NCBI GenBank assembly: GCA_022487185.1 | Contig: JAKVJE010000007.1 | Location: forward strand, 1-41,088 | Direction of reading: 5' to 3' | Length of the DNA: 41,088 nt | From: Microbacteriaceae bacterium | GTDB lineage: Bacteria > Actinomycetota > Actinomycetes > Actinomycetales > Microbacteriaceae | Shown here: in pieces, positions 30,562 to 40,905 of the stretch | How positions within the stretch are numbered: the first letter of the stretch is position 1 | How the letters are laid out: each line of letters begins with the position of its first letter | Made by a program: the position numbers and the translations under genes | Notes under the pieces: generated by a model | Databases searched by the model: none | What the model saw: only the letters and a program-made list of their open reading frames with translations | What the model was told of the DNA's origin: nothing

Positions 30562-31641
30562 GTGTCTACACGGATCGTCACACTTCCCGGAGACGGGATC
30601 GGGCCAGAGATTATGGAGGCGGGCCTCCGAGTACTCGCGGCCGCGGCCCAGCAGGGCGGGTTCGAGTACTCAGCGGATGAGCATCCGTTCGGGGGCGCTG
30701 GCATCGACGCGTGCGGGTCCCCGTACCCTGAGGCGACTCGCGTCGCCGTCCATGAGGCGGATGCGGTGCTCCTGGCGGCCATCGGGGGTCCCGCCTGGGA
30801 CGATGCCCCCGATCGCCCTGAGGCGGGCCTGCTGCGCATGCGCCAAGATCTGGGGTTGTTCGCGAATCTCCGCCCCACGAGGGTGACCGCGGCCCGGGCG
30901 GGGCGGAGCCCGCTGCGGCCCGAGATCGTGGCCGGGGCGGATTTCGTGATCGTGCGGGAGCTCACCGGCGGGATCTATTTCGGGCAGCCGCGCCGCCTGG
31001 GCGACGATGAGGCCTTCGACACGATGCGCTACCGCCGCGACGAGATTGAGCGGATTGCCCGGGTGGCCTTCGAGACGGCCCGGACCCGCCGAGGCCGGGT
31101 CACCCTGGTCGACAAGGCCAACGTACTGGCCAGCAGCAAGCTGTGGCGGCGAGTCGTCGGCGAGGTGGCCGTGGAGTACCCCGACGTGCATCAGGACGCC
31201 ATGTATGTGGATGCGGCCGCCATGAAGCTGGTCTCCGACCCCCGCCGCTTCGATGTGATCCTCACCGAGAACCTGTTCGGCGACATCCTGAGCGATGAGG
31301 CGGCCGAGATCACCGGGTCCCTGGGGACCATCCCCTCGCAGAGCCGGGGGGCATCGGGGCCGGCGGTGTACGAGCCCATCCACGGATCTGCCCCGGACAT
31401 CGCGGGTCAGGGCATCGCCGACCCGATCTCGATGATCGCTTCCGTCTCGCTCATGTTGCGCGGGAGCGTCGGCCGGGCCGATGTGGCCGACCGGATCGAC
31501 GCGGCCGTCGACGCGGCCGTGTCCGCAGGGGAGATCACCCCGGATTTGGGCGGGACCGCGACCACGACCGAGGCGACTGACGCCATCATCCGCCATCTCA
31601 GCACCGAGTTCTCGAAGGGAGCCCACGATGACCAGCACTGA
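30562..31641 (+). CDS. leuB: 3-isopropylmalate dehydrogenase
   Basis: [21 protein letters not shown]...[13 protein letters not shown]...[20 protein letters not shown]...[26 protein letters not shown] start. Confidence 0.93.
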   Translation: MSTRIVTLPGDGIGPEIMEAGLRVLAAAAQQGGFEYSADEHPFGGAGIDACGSPYPEATRVAVHEADAVLLAAIGGPAWDDAPDRPEAGLLRMRQDLGLFANLRPTRVTAARAGRSPLRPEIVAGADFVIVRELTGGIYFGQPRRLGDDEAFDTMRYRRDEIERIARVAFETARTRRGRVTLVDKANVLASSKLWRRVVGEVAVEYPDVHQDAMYVDAAAMKLVSDPRRFDVILTENLFGDILSDEAAEITGSLGTIPSQSRGASGPAVYEPIHGSAPDIAGQGIADPISMIASVSLMLRGSVGRADVADRIDAAVDAAVSAGEITPDLGGTATTTEATDAIIRHLSTEFSKGAHDDQH

Positions 31642-33094
31642 ACACCGTATCCACCCCGCACAGGCTGCGCCCACGGCCGATCCGGACCGGGGGCGCACCC
31701 TCTTCGACCGCCTGTGGGCCGAACATGTCGTGGCCGGGGAGCCGGGGGAGCCGCAGCTGCTCTACGTCGACCTGCATCTGGTGCACGAGGTGACCAGTCC
31801 GCAGGCCTTCCAGGGGCTGCGGGATGCCGGGCGCCGCGTGCGCCGCCCGGACCGGACCTTCGCGACGATGGACCACAATGTACCCACGGATGGCGCAGAG
31901 GAGATCTCCGACCCGATCGCGCGGCTGCAGATCGAGACGCTGCGTCGCAACACCGAGGAATTCGGCATCCGCCTGGCGGGGATGGGGGACGAGCGCCAGG
32001 GCATCGTGCACGTGATCGGGCCCCAGCTGGGACTCACCCAGCCGGGCATGGTGATCGTCTGCGGCGACTCGCACACGGCCACCCACGGGGCGTTCGGGTC
32101 GATCGCCTTCGGCATCGGCACCAGCGAGGTGGAGCACGTCCTCGCCACCCAGACGGTGTGGCAGATGAAGCCGCGTACCCTGGGCGTGCACGTCCACGGC
32201 ATCCTCTCCGAGGGGGTGACGGCAAAGGATGTGATACTCGCCATCATCGCGCGGGAGGGGACCTCCTTCGGCACCGGCTGCGCGGTCGAGTTCTTCGGTG
32301 ACGTCATCCGGGCGCTGCCGATGGAGGAGCGGATGACCATCTGCAACATGGCCATCGAGGGCGGCGCCAAGATGGGGCTCATCGCCCCGGACGAGACCAC
32401 CTTCGCCTACGTCGCCGGGCGCGAATATGCCCCGGAGGACATGGAGGCCGCCGTCTCGCACTGGCGCACCCTCTCGACTGACAGTCCGGAGGCCTTCGAC
32501 CGGGTCATCGACTTCGATGTGACCGGCCTCGCCCCGATGGTCACCTGGGGCACCAACCCGGGCATGGCCGTGCAGGTGGGGGAGGAGATGCCCGACCCGA
32601 CCGGCCCGGATGACGCCGAGGCCTACGCCTACACGGGTCTGCACCCGGGGATGCGTCCCGAGGAGATCCCCATCACCTACGCGTTCTTCGGATCGTGTAC
32701 GAACGGCCGGCTCTCCGACCTGGAGGCCGCCGCGGCCGTGCTGCGCGGGCAGCATGTGGCCCGGGGAGTCACCGCGTTGGTGGTTCCCGGCTCCCGTCAG
32801 GTGAAACGCGCCGCGGAGGCGGCCGGCCTGGATGCCGTCTTCCGGGAGGCCGGCTGCGAGTGGCGCGATCCGGGCTGCTCGGCGTGCCTGGGGATGAACG
32901 CCGATCAGATTCCGGCCGGTGAGCACTGCGCATCCACCTCGAACCGCAATTTCAAGGGCCGGCAGGGTGTCGGCTCCCGCACACACCTGGCGAGTCCGGC
33001 GATGGTCGCCGCCGCTGCGGTGCACGGCCACTTCATCGATATCCGCCCGACGGCTCAGAACTTCGGGGCCGTTTCTCCTCAGGAGGCCCGCTGA
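31628..33094 (+). CDS. leuC: 3-isopropylmalate dehydratase large subunit
   Basis: [12 protein letters not shown]...[22 protein letters not shown]...[33 protein letters not shown]...[31 protein letters not shown]. Confidence 0.97.
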   Translation: MTSTEHRIHPAQAAPTADPDRGRTLFDRLWAEHVVAGEPGEPQLLYVDLHLVHEVTSPQAFQGLRDAGRRVRRPDRTFATMDHNVPTDGAEEISDPIARLQIETLRRNTEEFGIRLAGMGDERQGIVHVIGPQLGLTQPGMVIVCGDSHTATHGAFGSIAFGIGTSEVEHVLATQTVWQMKPRTLGVHVHGILSEGVTAKDVILAIIAREGTSFGTGCAVEFFGDVIRALPMEERMTICNMAIEGGAKMGLIAPDETTFAYVAGREYAPEDMEAAVSHWRTLSTDSPEAFDRVIDFDVTGLAPMVTWGTNPGMAVQVGEEMPDPTGPDDAEAYAYTGLHPGMRPEEIPITYAFFGSCTNGRLSDLEAAAAVLRGQHVARGVTALVVPGSRQVKRAAEAAGLDAVFREAGCEWRDPGCSACLGMNADQIPAGEHCASTSNRNFKGRQGVGSRTHLASPAMVAAAAVHGHFIDIRPTAQNFGAVSPQEAR

Positions 33095-33684
33095 TGCAGC
33101 CCATCTCAGTCATTTCCGGCACGAGCGCCCCGCTCATGCGCGACAACATCGATACCGACCAGATCATCCCGAAGCAGTTCCTGAAGCGGATCGGCAAGAC
33201 CGGCTACGGTGCCGACCTGTTCCACGACTGGCGGGGGGACCCTGAGTTCGTGCTCAACCGTCCGGAGCGGCAGGGGGCGAAGATTCTCGTCGCCGGCGAG
33301 AACTTCGGGTGTGGCTCCTCCCGGGAGCATGCAGTCTGGGCCCTGCACGACTTCGGGTTCGAGGCGGTGATCGCCGGAGGATTCAGCGACATCTTTGCGA
33401 TGAACTGTCTCAAGAACGGGGTGCTCGCAGTGACCTTGCCCCGTGCCGAGCGGGAGGCCCTCGCCGAGCTGCCCGCGGATGCCCAGATCACCATCGATCT
33501 GTCGGCCCAGCGGGTCTCATCCGCTGCCGGTGAGGCGGGCTTCGAGATAGAGCCGATCTGGAAGCAGCGCCTCCTGGAAGGGCTGGACGATATTGCGGCC
33601 ACGCTGCGCATGGAGGAGCGAATCACCAAGTATGAGTCCCGTATGCCCGTGTACCGGACCCACCGCGAGGGGGTGGGAGCATGA
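33094..33684 (+). CDS. leuD: 3-isopropylmalate dehydratase small subunit
   Basis: RDNIDTDQIIPKQFLKRIGKTGYGADLFHDWR...GENFGCGSSREHAVWAL. Confidence 0.97.
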   Translation: MQPISVISGTSAPLMRDNIDTDQIIPKQFLKRIGKTGYGADLFHDWRGDPEFVLNRPERQGAKILVAGENFGCGSSREHAVWALHDFGFEAVIAGGFSDIFAMNCLKNGVLAVTLPRAEREALAELPADAQITIDLSAQRVSSAAGEAGFEIEPIWKQRLLEGLDDIAATLRMEERITKYESRMPVYRTHREGVGA

Positions 33685-34991
33685 CCGCCATCGCAGCGGC
33701 GCCGTCGGCGGCGGGCAGGCACCTGATCGGGCGGCTGGATCGCACTCGGGAGACGCCGATGTTCTTCAAGGTCTTCGCCCTGGTCTCCGCCGGCATGATG
33801 CTGGATGCGATCGACGTGTATATGGCCAGTGCGGTGGCGAGCGCCTCCCTGAAGAGTGGCTGGTCCACGCTGGCACAGAACTCCTGGTTCCTGTCTGCGG
33901 GCTTCGCGGGGCTGTTTGCGGGGTCGCTGCTCGCCGGATTCATCGGAGATCTGTGGGGGCGCCGGGCCGCGTATCAGGTGAATCTGCTTCTGTTCGGCGG
34001 GTTCACCCTGCTGGGGGCGTTCGCCCCGAACATGACGGTGCTGGCCCTGCTGCGCTTCGGCGCGGGGGTGGGGCTGGGAGCTGAGATCGTCACCGGCTAT
34101 TCGATGGTGAACGAGTTTGCCCCGGTGCGCCGCCGGGGGCGCTGGTGCGCTCTTACTTCAGTGATCGCAAACTGCGGGGCCCCCATTGCGCTGCTGCTGT
34201 GCAGTGCGATCATCCCCCGCTACGGATGGCGGGTGATGTTCATCGGTGTGGGTATTCTGGCGGCCCTGCTTTGGGTGCTCCGACGGGATATCCCGGAGTC
34301 CCCTCGCTGGCAGATCGTGCACGGCCAGGAGGAACGGGCCGCCGCGACGATTGCGCTGCTGGAGCAGAACGGAACGGATCCTGAACCGGAGCGGGTTCCG
34401 CGGGCCGCATCCACCTCCCGGTCGTTCCTGATCGGGCTGATGGTGGCGACGGTGGCAGTTTCGGCGACGATCGTGTGCCAGTACACCTTCACCTCGTGGG
34501 TGCCGACCCTGCTGGTGAAGCGGGGCATCGATATCAGCGGTTCGCTGTGGCTGAGCACGCTCATGATGCTGGGAGCCCCGGTGGGGTGCATCCTGGGCGC
34601 GGTGCTGGTGGATCGCATCGGCCGGCGCCGCACCATCGTCCCGGCCTTCGTCCTGACCGCGGTGTTCGGGGTGCTCTACGCGCTCCAGGCCTCCCAGCTG
34701 GGTGCGGTGCTGGTGGGGTTCTGCCTGACCACCTGCTTCTATGTGTTGATGGCGAGCGTGGTGGCGGTGTACGCGGCGGAGTTGTTCCCCACCGGCGTGC
34801 GCTTCCGCGGTGTGGGGGTGGCCAATGCGGTGGCGAAGCTGCTGACGGTCGTGATGCCGCTGGTGGTGGCCTGGGCGCTCACGGTGTCGGGCCCCTGGGT
34901 GGTGTTCGCCGGCATCAGCGTCATCGCCCTCGTCGCGGGGGCAGTGGTGTGGATCTGGGGCCCCGAGACGAGCCGCAGATCCCTCGGATGA
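33681..34991 (+). CDS. MFS transporter (AAHS/sugar-transporter-like)
   Basis: AGMMLDAIDVYMASAVASASLKSGWST...GFIGDLWGRRAAYQVNLLLFGGFTLLGAF; 4-nt overlap with leuD. Confidence 0.9.
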   Translation: MTAIAAAPSAAGRHLIGRLDRTRETPMFFKVFALVSAGMMLDAIDVYMASAVASASLKSGWSTLAQNSWFLSAGFAGLFAGSLLAGFIGDLWGRRAAYQVNLLLFGGFTLLGAFAPNMTVLALLRFGAGVGLGAEIVTGYSMVNEFAPVRRRGRWCALTSVIANCGAPIALLLCSAIIPRYGWRVMFIGVGILAALLWVLRRDIPESPRWQIVHGQEERAAATIALLEQNGTDPEPERVPRAASTSRSFLIGLMVATVAVSATIVCQYTFTSWVPTLLVKRGIDISGSLWLSTLMMLGAPVGCILGAVLVDRIGRRRTIVPAFVLTAVFGVLYALQASQLGAVLVGFCLTTCFYVLMASVVAVYAAELFPTGVRFRGVGVANAVAKLLTVVMPLVVAWALTVSGPWVVFAGISVIALVAGAVVWIWGPETSRRSLG

Positions 34992-35004
34992 GAACCGGTG
35001 CGGA

Positions 35005-35367
35005 TTAGGGCATCGCGACGGCGATGACCACGTCGAGCAGAGTGAGTGCCCCGATGGCGGCGAAGGCGCCGGTCGGGGCACTCTTCTCGCGGCGGTAGCG
35101 GAGGATGAGCCCGAAGGCGATCAGCAGGACGACGGTCTTGATCACGTATTTGGTGATGGCGAGGCCCCCGGCGATATGGCCGGTGACCGCACCCAAGACG
35201 AAGAGGACGATGCCGGAGACGGCCATGGTCAGCGCGCCGTGCAGCATGGCGGCGTTGACCGCTGCATGACCGGTGCGCATCCCGTGCATCTGGGTCATGA
35301 ACCCTCCCAGCAGTGAGGCGAGCCCGATGAAGTGCAGGATCAGGAAGATGTCGAACAGGATGGTCAT
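35005..35367 (-). CDS. Small integral membrane protein
   Basis: 120 aa, four predicted TM segments; directly downstream of ribH. Confidence 0.7.
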   Translation of the reverse strand: MTILFDIFLILHFIGLASLLGGFMTQMHGMRTGHAAVNAAMLHGALTMAVSGIVLFVLGAVTGHIAGGLAITKYVIKTVVLLIAFGLILRYRREKSAPTGAFAAIGALTLLDVVIAVAMP

Positions 35368-35371
35368 GAGT

Positions 35372-35857
35372 TCAGCCTAGGGAGGGGCCGGCGGCAATGG
35401 TCTGCAACGCGCGGGTGCAGGAGAGGGCCGCCCAGGCGGCTTCGGCGCCCTTGTCTTCGACGGACCCGGGCAGGCCGGCCCGGTCGAGGGCCTGCTGCTC
35501 GGTGTCACAGGTGAGCAGCCCGAATCCGACGGCCTTGCCCGTGTCGAGTGCGACCCGGGTGAGCCCCTGGCTGGTGGCGCTGCACACGTAGTCGAAGTGC
35601 GGGGTGCCCCCGCGGATGACCACTCCCAGCGCCACGACCGCGTCGGCCCCGGCCCTGAGCGCAGCCTGGGCGGCGACGGGGAGCTCGAAGCTGCCCGGGA
35701 CGCGGACCAGTGTGCTGGCGGCCCCGGAGGCGTCGAGGGCGTGACGGGCACCGGCGATGAGCCCGTCCATGACGACCTGGTGCCATTGGGAGGCGACGAC
35801 GACGACGGTGAGCCCGCTGCCGTCTGCGGTGATCTCGGGTATTCCTGCTGCGCTCAT
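35372..35857 (-). CDS. ribH: 6,7-dimethyl-8-ribityllumazine synthase
   Basis: VVVVASQWHQVVMDGLIAGARHAL...RVPGSFELPVAAQAAL...VALGVVIRGGTPHFDYVC. Confidence 0.96.
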   Translation of the reverse strand: MSAAGIPEITADGSGLTVVVVASQWHQVVMDGLIAGARHALDASGAASTLVRVPGSFELPVAAQAALRAGADAVVALGVVIRGGTPHFDYVCSATSQGLTRVALDTGKAVGFGLLTCDTEQQALDRAGLPGSVEDKGAEAAWAALSCTRALQTIAAGPSLG

Positions 35858-35939
35858 GCTGTGTTCCTCGTGTTCTGGGTCTCGTCTGCGTGCCGGGGCG
35901 GCTGCCGGGCGGATGCCTGCGCCGGGCCCCGCATCGGGG

Positions 35940-37202
35940 TCAGAGGTCCTGCGGCAGCAGGTGGCCCATCCGATCCCGCTTGGTCTCGAGATAGTGCTGG
36001 TTCACGGCGTTGGTGCCCACGACGAGCGGCACCTGCTCGGTGACGGTGATGCCGTGCGCCTCGAGCGCCCGGGTCTTGTCGGGGTTGTTGCTGAGCAGGC
36101 GGATGCGCTCCATCCCGAGGTCGTGCAGGATGGCCGCCGCGGAACCGTATTCGCGTTCGTCGCTCTGGTGTCCGAGGGCGAGGTTGGCGTCGACGGTGTC
36201 GAGACCCCCGTCCTGCAGCTTGTAGGCCCGCAGCTTGTCGAGCAGGCCGATGCCACGGCCCTCATGCCCGCGCAGGTAGATGACGGCGCCGCCCTCACGG
36301 GCGATGCGCTCCAGGGAGGCCTGCAGCTGGGGGCCGCACTCGCAGCGCAGCGAGCCGAAAGCCTCGCCGGTGAGGCACTCGGAGTGCACGCGCACCAGGG
36401 GCACCCCCTCGACGGAGTGCTTGGAGACGAGGGCCACGTGCTCGGCGCCGGTCCGGCCGTCGTGGTATCCGCGCACGAGGAAGTCTCCGTGCGAGGTGGG
36501 GAGTTCCGCCTCCACGTCGAAGGACACCCGGTTGGCCTCCGGGTCGCTGTCGGGGGTGCCCTGCTCGGGGTGCTCGCGCCGCCACTGGGCGATCTGGGCG
36601 ACCGTGATGACGGCGAGTCCCTCGGTCTCCCCGATCTTGACCAGGTCGGGGTAGCGCACCATGGTGCCGTCGTCGTGCACCATCTCGGCGAGGCATCCCA
36701 CCGGGTACAGCCCGGCCAGGCGCATCAGATCGACCGCGGCCTCGGTGTGCCCGCCGCGCTCCAGCACCCCGCCCTCGCGGGCGCGGAGCGGCAGCACGTG
36801 CCCAGGGCGGATGACGCTCTCGAAGGTCGCCTCGGGGCTCGCCAGCACGTTGATGGTGTGGGCCCGCTCGGCGGCACTGATCCCGGTGGAGCGACGGTCG
36901 GTGGCATCCACCGAGATGGTGTAGGCAGTCTGGTTGGGATCCTGGCTGTGCATGGTCATGAAGGGCAGGCGCAGCCGGTCCGCGAGGCTGCCGGGCATGG
37001 GCGCGCACAGGTAGCCGCTGGTGTGACGCACCATCCAGGCGATCCATTCGGGGCCGGCGAGGGCCGCCGAGATGATGGCGTCCCCCTCGTTCTCGCGGTC
37101 CTCGTTGTCGGCGACGAGCACGGGTTTGCCGGCGCGCAGTGCGGCGAGGGCGGCGGGGATGTCGGTCTTCCCGGTCTGGGGTGCTGGGGTGTTCTCGGTC
37201 AT
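35940..37202 (-). CDS. ribBA: Bifunctional DHBP synthase / GTP cyclohydrolase II
   Basis: VLVADNEDRENEGDAIISA (RibB) and VRVHSECLTGEAFGSLRCECGPQLQ...LRGHEGRGIGLLDKLRAYKLQD (RibA). Confidence 0.96.
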   Translation of the reverse strand: MTENTPAPQTGKTDIPAALAALRAGKPVLVADNEDRENEGDAIISAALAGPEWIAWMVRHTSGYLCAPMPGSLADRLRLPFMTMHSQDPNQTAYTISVDATDRRSTGISAAERAHTINVLASPEATFESVIRPGHVLPLRAREGGVLERGGHTEAAVDLMRLAGLYPVGCLAEMVHDDGTMVRYPDLVKIGETEGLAVITVAQIAQWRREHPEQGTPDSDPEANRVSFDVEAELPTSHGDFLVRGYHDGRTGAEHVALVSKHSVEGVPLVRVHSECLTGEAFGSLRCECGPQLQASLERIAREGGAVIYLRGHEGRGIGLLDKLRAYKLQDGGLDTVDANLALGHQSDEREYGSAAAILHDLGMERIRLLSNNPDKTRALEAHGITVTEQVPLVVGTNAVNQHYLETKRDRMGHLLPQDL

Positions 37203-37203
37203 G

Positions 37204-37845
37204 TCAGTGCTCTTTCTGTTCGGCCCGCGCGGGCAGGTCGGCGCCCTGCTGGAGGAGTCGGCGCACGTGCCGGGCCAGCACGTCGCTTTCGAGGTTGACA
37301 CGGTCGCCCGGGGTCCGGGTGCCGAGCACGGTGTGGGTGAGGGTTTCGGGGATCAGCGAGACCTCGAACCAGTCGTCGCCGACGGCCGAGACGGTGAGCG
37401 AGACCCCATCGACGGCGATGGATCCCTTGAACGCGACCAGGTCCGCGATGTCGGCCGGCAGGTCGATGCGCAGGACGGTCCACTGCGCGTGGGGGGTGCT
37501 GGAGCGGATGGCGGCGGTGGCGTCGACGTGCCCCTGCACGATGTGGCCGCCGAGCCGGTCGGAGGGGCGCAGCGCCGCCTCCAGGTCGAGCGGGTCTCCG
37601 GGGGCCAGCGTCCCGAGGGTGGTGCGGGCGAGGGTCTCGCCCATCACATCGGCGCAGAATTCCCCGGCGCTAAGCAGCGCGTCAGCCGGGGGCAGCGCGG
37701 TGAGGCACACCCCGTTGACGCTCACCGAATCGCCCTGCCGGGCGTCGGCGCAGATGGCGGGTGCGGCGACCCGGATCCGGGCCGCATCCCCCACTGGGGT
37801 GAGCGAGACCAGCCGGCCCCGCTCCTGAATAATGCCGGTGAACAT
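37204..37845 (-). CDS. ribE: Riboflavin synthase alpha chain
   Basis: MFTGIIQERGRLVSL...GDSVSVNGVCLTAL...HIVQGHVDATA...GSIAVDGVSLTVSAV. Confidence 0.96.
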   Translation of the reverse strand: MFTGIIQERGRLVSLTPVGDAARIRVAAPAICADARQGDSVSVNGVCLTALPPADALLSAGEFCADVMGETLARTTLGTLAPGDPLDLEAALRPSDRLGGHIVQGHVDATAAIRSSTPHAQWTVLRIDLPADIADLVAFKGSIAVDGVSLTVSAVGDDWFEVSLIPETLTHTVLGTRTPGDRVNLESDVLARHVRRLLQQGADLPARAEQKEH

Positions 37846-38891
37846 CAGTGCGTCTCCTGTTCGGTGGATGCGGCCCCGTCCCCGATCAGCGCCCGCACCA
37901 AGAGGTCGGTGCCGAGCCGCTCGACGGCGTCGATGGTGAGGTGCTGAGCATCGGCGAGGGTGGCAATCCCGAGGTCACCGATGGCGGGCCGGCCCTCTCC
38001 GAGGAGGAGGGGGGCGAGGTAGAGGTCGAGCTCGTCGGCGAGCCCGGCGGTGAGGAACGCGGCCGCGAGGGTGGGGCCGCCCTCGACGAGGACCCGCCGC
38101 ATGCCCTGCTGGTACAGCGTTCGGAGGACGGCCGCGGGGGCGTGGCCGGCCCTGCAGCGAAGCGGGATGGGGTGGCGGCGCACGCGTGCATCCGCGGGGA
38201 TGGGCCGGTCGCCGAGCACGATGGGTGCCGGCTGGTGGAGGGCGAGGCCCCCGTCGGGGGTGCGTGCGGTGAGGGAGGGGTCGTCGGCGAGGACGGTGCC
38301 GGTGCCGACCAGGATGGCGTCGACGCCGGCGCGCACCAGGTGGGCGTGGGCTCGGGCCTGGGGACCGGTGATCCACTGGCTGGTGCCGTCGGCCGCGGCG
38401 GCCCGGCCGTCGAGAGTGGAGGCGGTTTTGACGATGACGTAGGGGCGTTCGTGCCGGGCGGCGAGGAGCCAGGGGCGCAGCAGGCGCTCTCCGGCGTCTT
38501 GGAGCAGCCCGCCCTGCACGTGCAGCCCGGCGCGCTCAAGCTCGGCGCCGCCGCCTCCGGCCTGGGGTGTGGGGTCGGGCACACTGTAGTAGACCTCGCG
38601 GATGCCGGCTGTGATGAGTGCCTGCGTGCAGGGGCCTGTGTGCCCGTAGTGGCGGCAGGGCTCAAGAGTGACGATGGCGGTCGCGCCGTGCAGGCGTTCC
38701 GCGGGGGCGGAGCGGAGTGCTTCGATCTCGGCGTGCGGGGTACCGGTGCCGTGGTGGTAGCCGGCACCGATCTGGGTGCCATCGGGAGCGAGGATCACGC
38801 AGCCGACCTGCGGGTTGCCGCCGTAGGTGGGGCTGTGGGTGGCGAGCGTGAGGGCGCGCCGCATGGCGGCCTCGACGATGTCTGCTCGCAT
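37845..38891 (-). CDS. ribD: Bifunctional riboflavin deaminase/reductase
   Basis: NPQVGCVILAPDGTQIGAGYHHGTGTPHAEIEAL...TLEPCRHYGHTGPC...VKTASTLDGRAAAADGTSQWITG. Confidence 0.95.
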   Translation of the reverse strand: MRADIVEAAMRRALTLATHSPTYGGNPQVGCVILAPDGTQIGAGYHHGTGTPHAEIEALRSAPAERLHGATAIVTLEPCRHYGHTGPCTQALITAGIREVYYSVPDPTPQAGGGGAELERAGLHVQGGLLQDAGERLLRPWLLAARHERPYVIVKTASTLDGRAAAADGTSQWITGPQARAHAHLVRAGVDAILVGTGTVLADDPSLTARTPDGGLALHQPAPIVLGDRPIPADARVRRHPIPLRCRAGHAPAAVLRTLYQQGMRRVLVEGGPTLAAAFLTAGLADELDLYLAPLLLGEGRPAIGDLGIATLADAQHLTIDAVERLGTDLLVRALIGDGAASTEQETH

Positions 38892-38938
38892 GTTCCCTCC
38901 TCCGTGCACGGGGAGGGGGCTCGCGGGCGCGAGCCTGA

Positions 38939-39059
38939 TCGTGTTGCTTCCATCCGGACTTTGACCGTCGGTTCTGGAGTTTCACCAGATCAGCCACCCT
39001 GGTGGGTGGGTCGCGGACTGTGACCGCCGGCTCGGATTTTCACCGACCCCGTAACACGA
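38939..39059 (-). ncRNA. FMN riboswitch (RFN element)
   Basis: Minus strand TCGTGTTACGGGGTCGGTGAAAATCCGAGCCGGCGGTCACAGTCCGCGACCC...CTGGTGAAACTCCAGAACCGACGGTCAAAGTCCGGATGGAAGCAACACGA; P1 TCGTGTT/AACACGA. Confidence 0.97.
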
Positions 39060-39300
39060 ATACTTCCCTCAGTATAGGCACGCGGTGCGGCCTCGGTGTT
39101 CTCGGTGAGCGGACGCGGTATCCGCGGCTGTTGCGGCCGCCCGCGCCAGCAGCTCCGGGGGATGCGGGGGCGCTGCCGGAGCGGTGGATGCGGTTGCGAC
39201 GGCTGCGCGCGCCTCCTGTGGAGAACCTCTCGCCCGGGCCCGGACCGGGGTTCAATATCGGCACATTCCGTGTCCGACACATCCGCTTCCGGGAGGGGCC

Positions 39301-40899
39301 ATGCCTTTGGTTTCCGTTCGTTTTCGTCGCAGCGCGGCACTCGGCGTGAGTGCCGCGTTGCTGCTGTTCCTGGGGCTCTGGGCGGTGGTTCCGCCCGAAT
39401 CCTCTGTAGCCGACGCATCCGCAGCCGAGCCCGAGGCCTCCTTTGGGTCGATTGAGCCCGACCGGCTGGGGTCGCTCACAGTGCACAAACATGAGTGGCA
39501 GCCGGGGGAGCCCGTGGTCGCTTCGATCGACGGGTCGGTGCCGATCCCCTCCGCTCCGGTTCCGGGGGTGCAGTTCACGGTCTGGCGTATGACCGATGTG
39601 TCGCTGACGGAACCGAGCGGATGGGCGTCCCTGCCGGCGACCCCTCCGGCCGAGGTATGTGCGGGGCCTGCCCCGGCCTGGGACTCCCACACCTTCGGGC
39701 CGGGGCAGCTCGCGGTGACGGATGCGCAGGGGGTGGCGGCATTCGGCGTCGGGGAGGGCGAGGGCCTTCCGGTTGGGGCCTACCTGGTGTGCGAGACGGG
39801 TGTCTCCGGTCCGTCGAATCGTGCGGTGATCGATCGGGTGGCCCCGTTCGTGGCGACGCTCCCGGCGGTCGACCCGGTGTCGGGAGGGTGGCGCTACGCG
39901 GTGCACGCCTATCCCAAGAACGCGGTTTCGACGATCACGAAGCGGGTCGCCTCCCAGGAGCAGCTGGGGCTCGGGGCGATGATCAGATTCCCGGTCACGG
40001 TGGATGTCCCGGTGCTGGGACCGGACACGAGCTTCCGCTTCTTCGCGGTGAGGGATGCGATGCCGGGCTTCTCAGAGGTTGGCGTGCAGTCGGTCCGGGT
40101 CGGGGAGCAGACGGTGGGCGAAGATCTGTACCGGGTCACGGTGGGGCAGGGCAACGCGGTGATGGTCTCGTTCACAGCACAGGGGCTGTCCTGGCTGGCC
40201 TCCGGAGACCGGCCGGGCGCCCGGTTCACGGTGGTCTTCCAGGGGAGACTGACGTCGGTCGGGTCCGGGGTCGCGATGAACCAGGCCGAGGTGCTGATCG
40301 ACACGCTTCCGGGCCAGACTCCGCCCGATCTGCCGGAGCCCGAGGGGCCGGGGGTCCCATCCAACGGCGTCGAGACCGCCTGGGGTGAGCTGGTACTGAA
40401 GAAGGTCGATGCCCAGGAGTCGTCGGCCGGGCTCTCCGGCGCCGAATTCCAGGTCTACGCGGCGGCCACTCCCTACCCCCAGGACGGGGTGTGCCGGGAT
40501 GTCCCCACGGGTGACCCGATCGAGGTGGGCGCAGGGACCCAACGTACCTCCGTATTCCGTTCGGATGCGAGCGGGCGGGTCCAGATCGCCGGACTGTTCG
40601 TGGCGGATGCCGTGGTCACCGAGGAGCGCCCAACCTCCCGGTGCTATGTGGTCAAGGAGATCCGGGCCCCGGCCGGTTTCCAGGTCCCGGCCGCCGCCTA
40701 TACCGGGGTGAAGGTGCGCCCTGGCCCGATGGCGGAGGCTGCTGTGACGATTCCGAACAGCAGACTGCTGGTGGCGGGGCTTCCTCTGACCGGGGCGACC
40801 GGACGGGTGTTGCTGCTGCTGGGCGGTGCGGGGCTGCTGCTGGTGGGAGCGGGGGCATGGATGGTGTCCCGACGCCGAGGCGTCCACCGCGACCGGTAG
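39301..40899 (+). CDS. SpaA-type sortase-assembled pilin/LPXTG surface protein with CnaB domains
   Basis: Signal peptide; pilin-type motif RYAVHAYPKN; E-box CYVVKEIRAPAGF; C-terminal LPLTG, TM, RRRGVHRDR. Confidence 0.92.
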   Translation: MPLVSVRFRRSAALGVSAALLLFLGLWAVVPPESSVADASAAEPEASFGSIEPDRLGSLTVHKHEWQPGEPVVASIDGSVPIPSAPVPGVQFTVWRMTDVSLTEPSGWASLPATPPAEVCAGPAPAWDSHTFGPGQLAVTDAQGVAAFGVGEGEGLPVGAYLVCETGVSGPSNRAVIDRVAPFVATLPAVDPVSGGWRYAVHAYPKNAVSTITKRVASQEQLGLGAMIRFPVTVDVPVLGPDTSFRFFAVRDAMPGFSEVGVQSVRVGEQTVGEDLYRVTVGQGNAVMVSFTAQGLSWLASGDRPGARFTVVFQGRLTSVGSGVAMNQAEVLIDTLPGQTPPDLPEPEGPGVPSNGVETAWGELVLKKVDAQESSAGLSGAEFQVYAAATPYPQDGVCRDVPTGDPIEVGAGTQRTSVFRSDASGRVQIAGLFVADAVVTEERPTSRCYVVKEIRAPAGFQVPAAAYTGVKVRPGPMAEAAVTIPNSRLLVAGLPLTGATGRVLLLLGGAGLLLVGAGAWMVSRRRGVHRDR

Positions 40900-40905
40900 G
40901 GAATC

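Noticed and set aside
30562-33684. Alternative reading as tartrate/homoisocitrate pathway genes
   Set aside because: LeuC/LeuD motifs, gene order and a Leu-codon leader peptide favour leucine biosynthesis.
35757-37298. 513-aa plus-strand ORF opposite ribBA
   Set aside because: Composition artefact; the opposite strand carries unambiguous RibB/RibA motifs.
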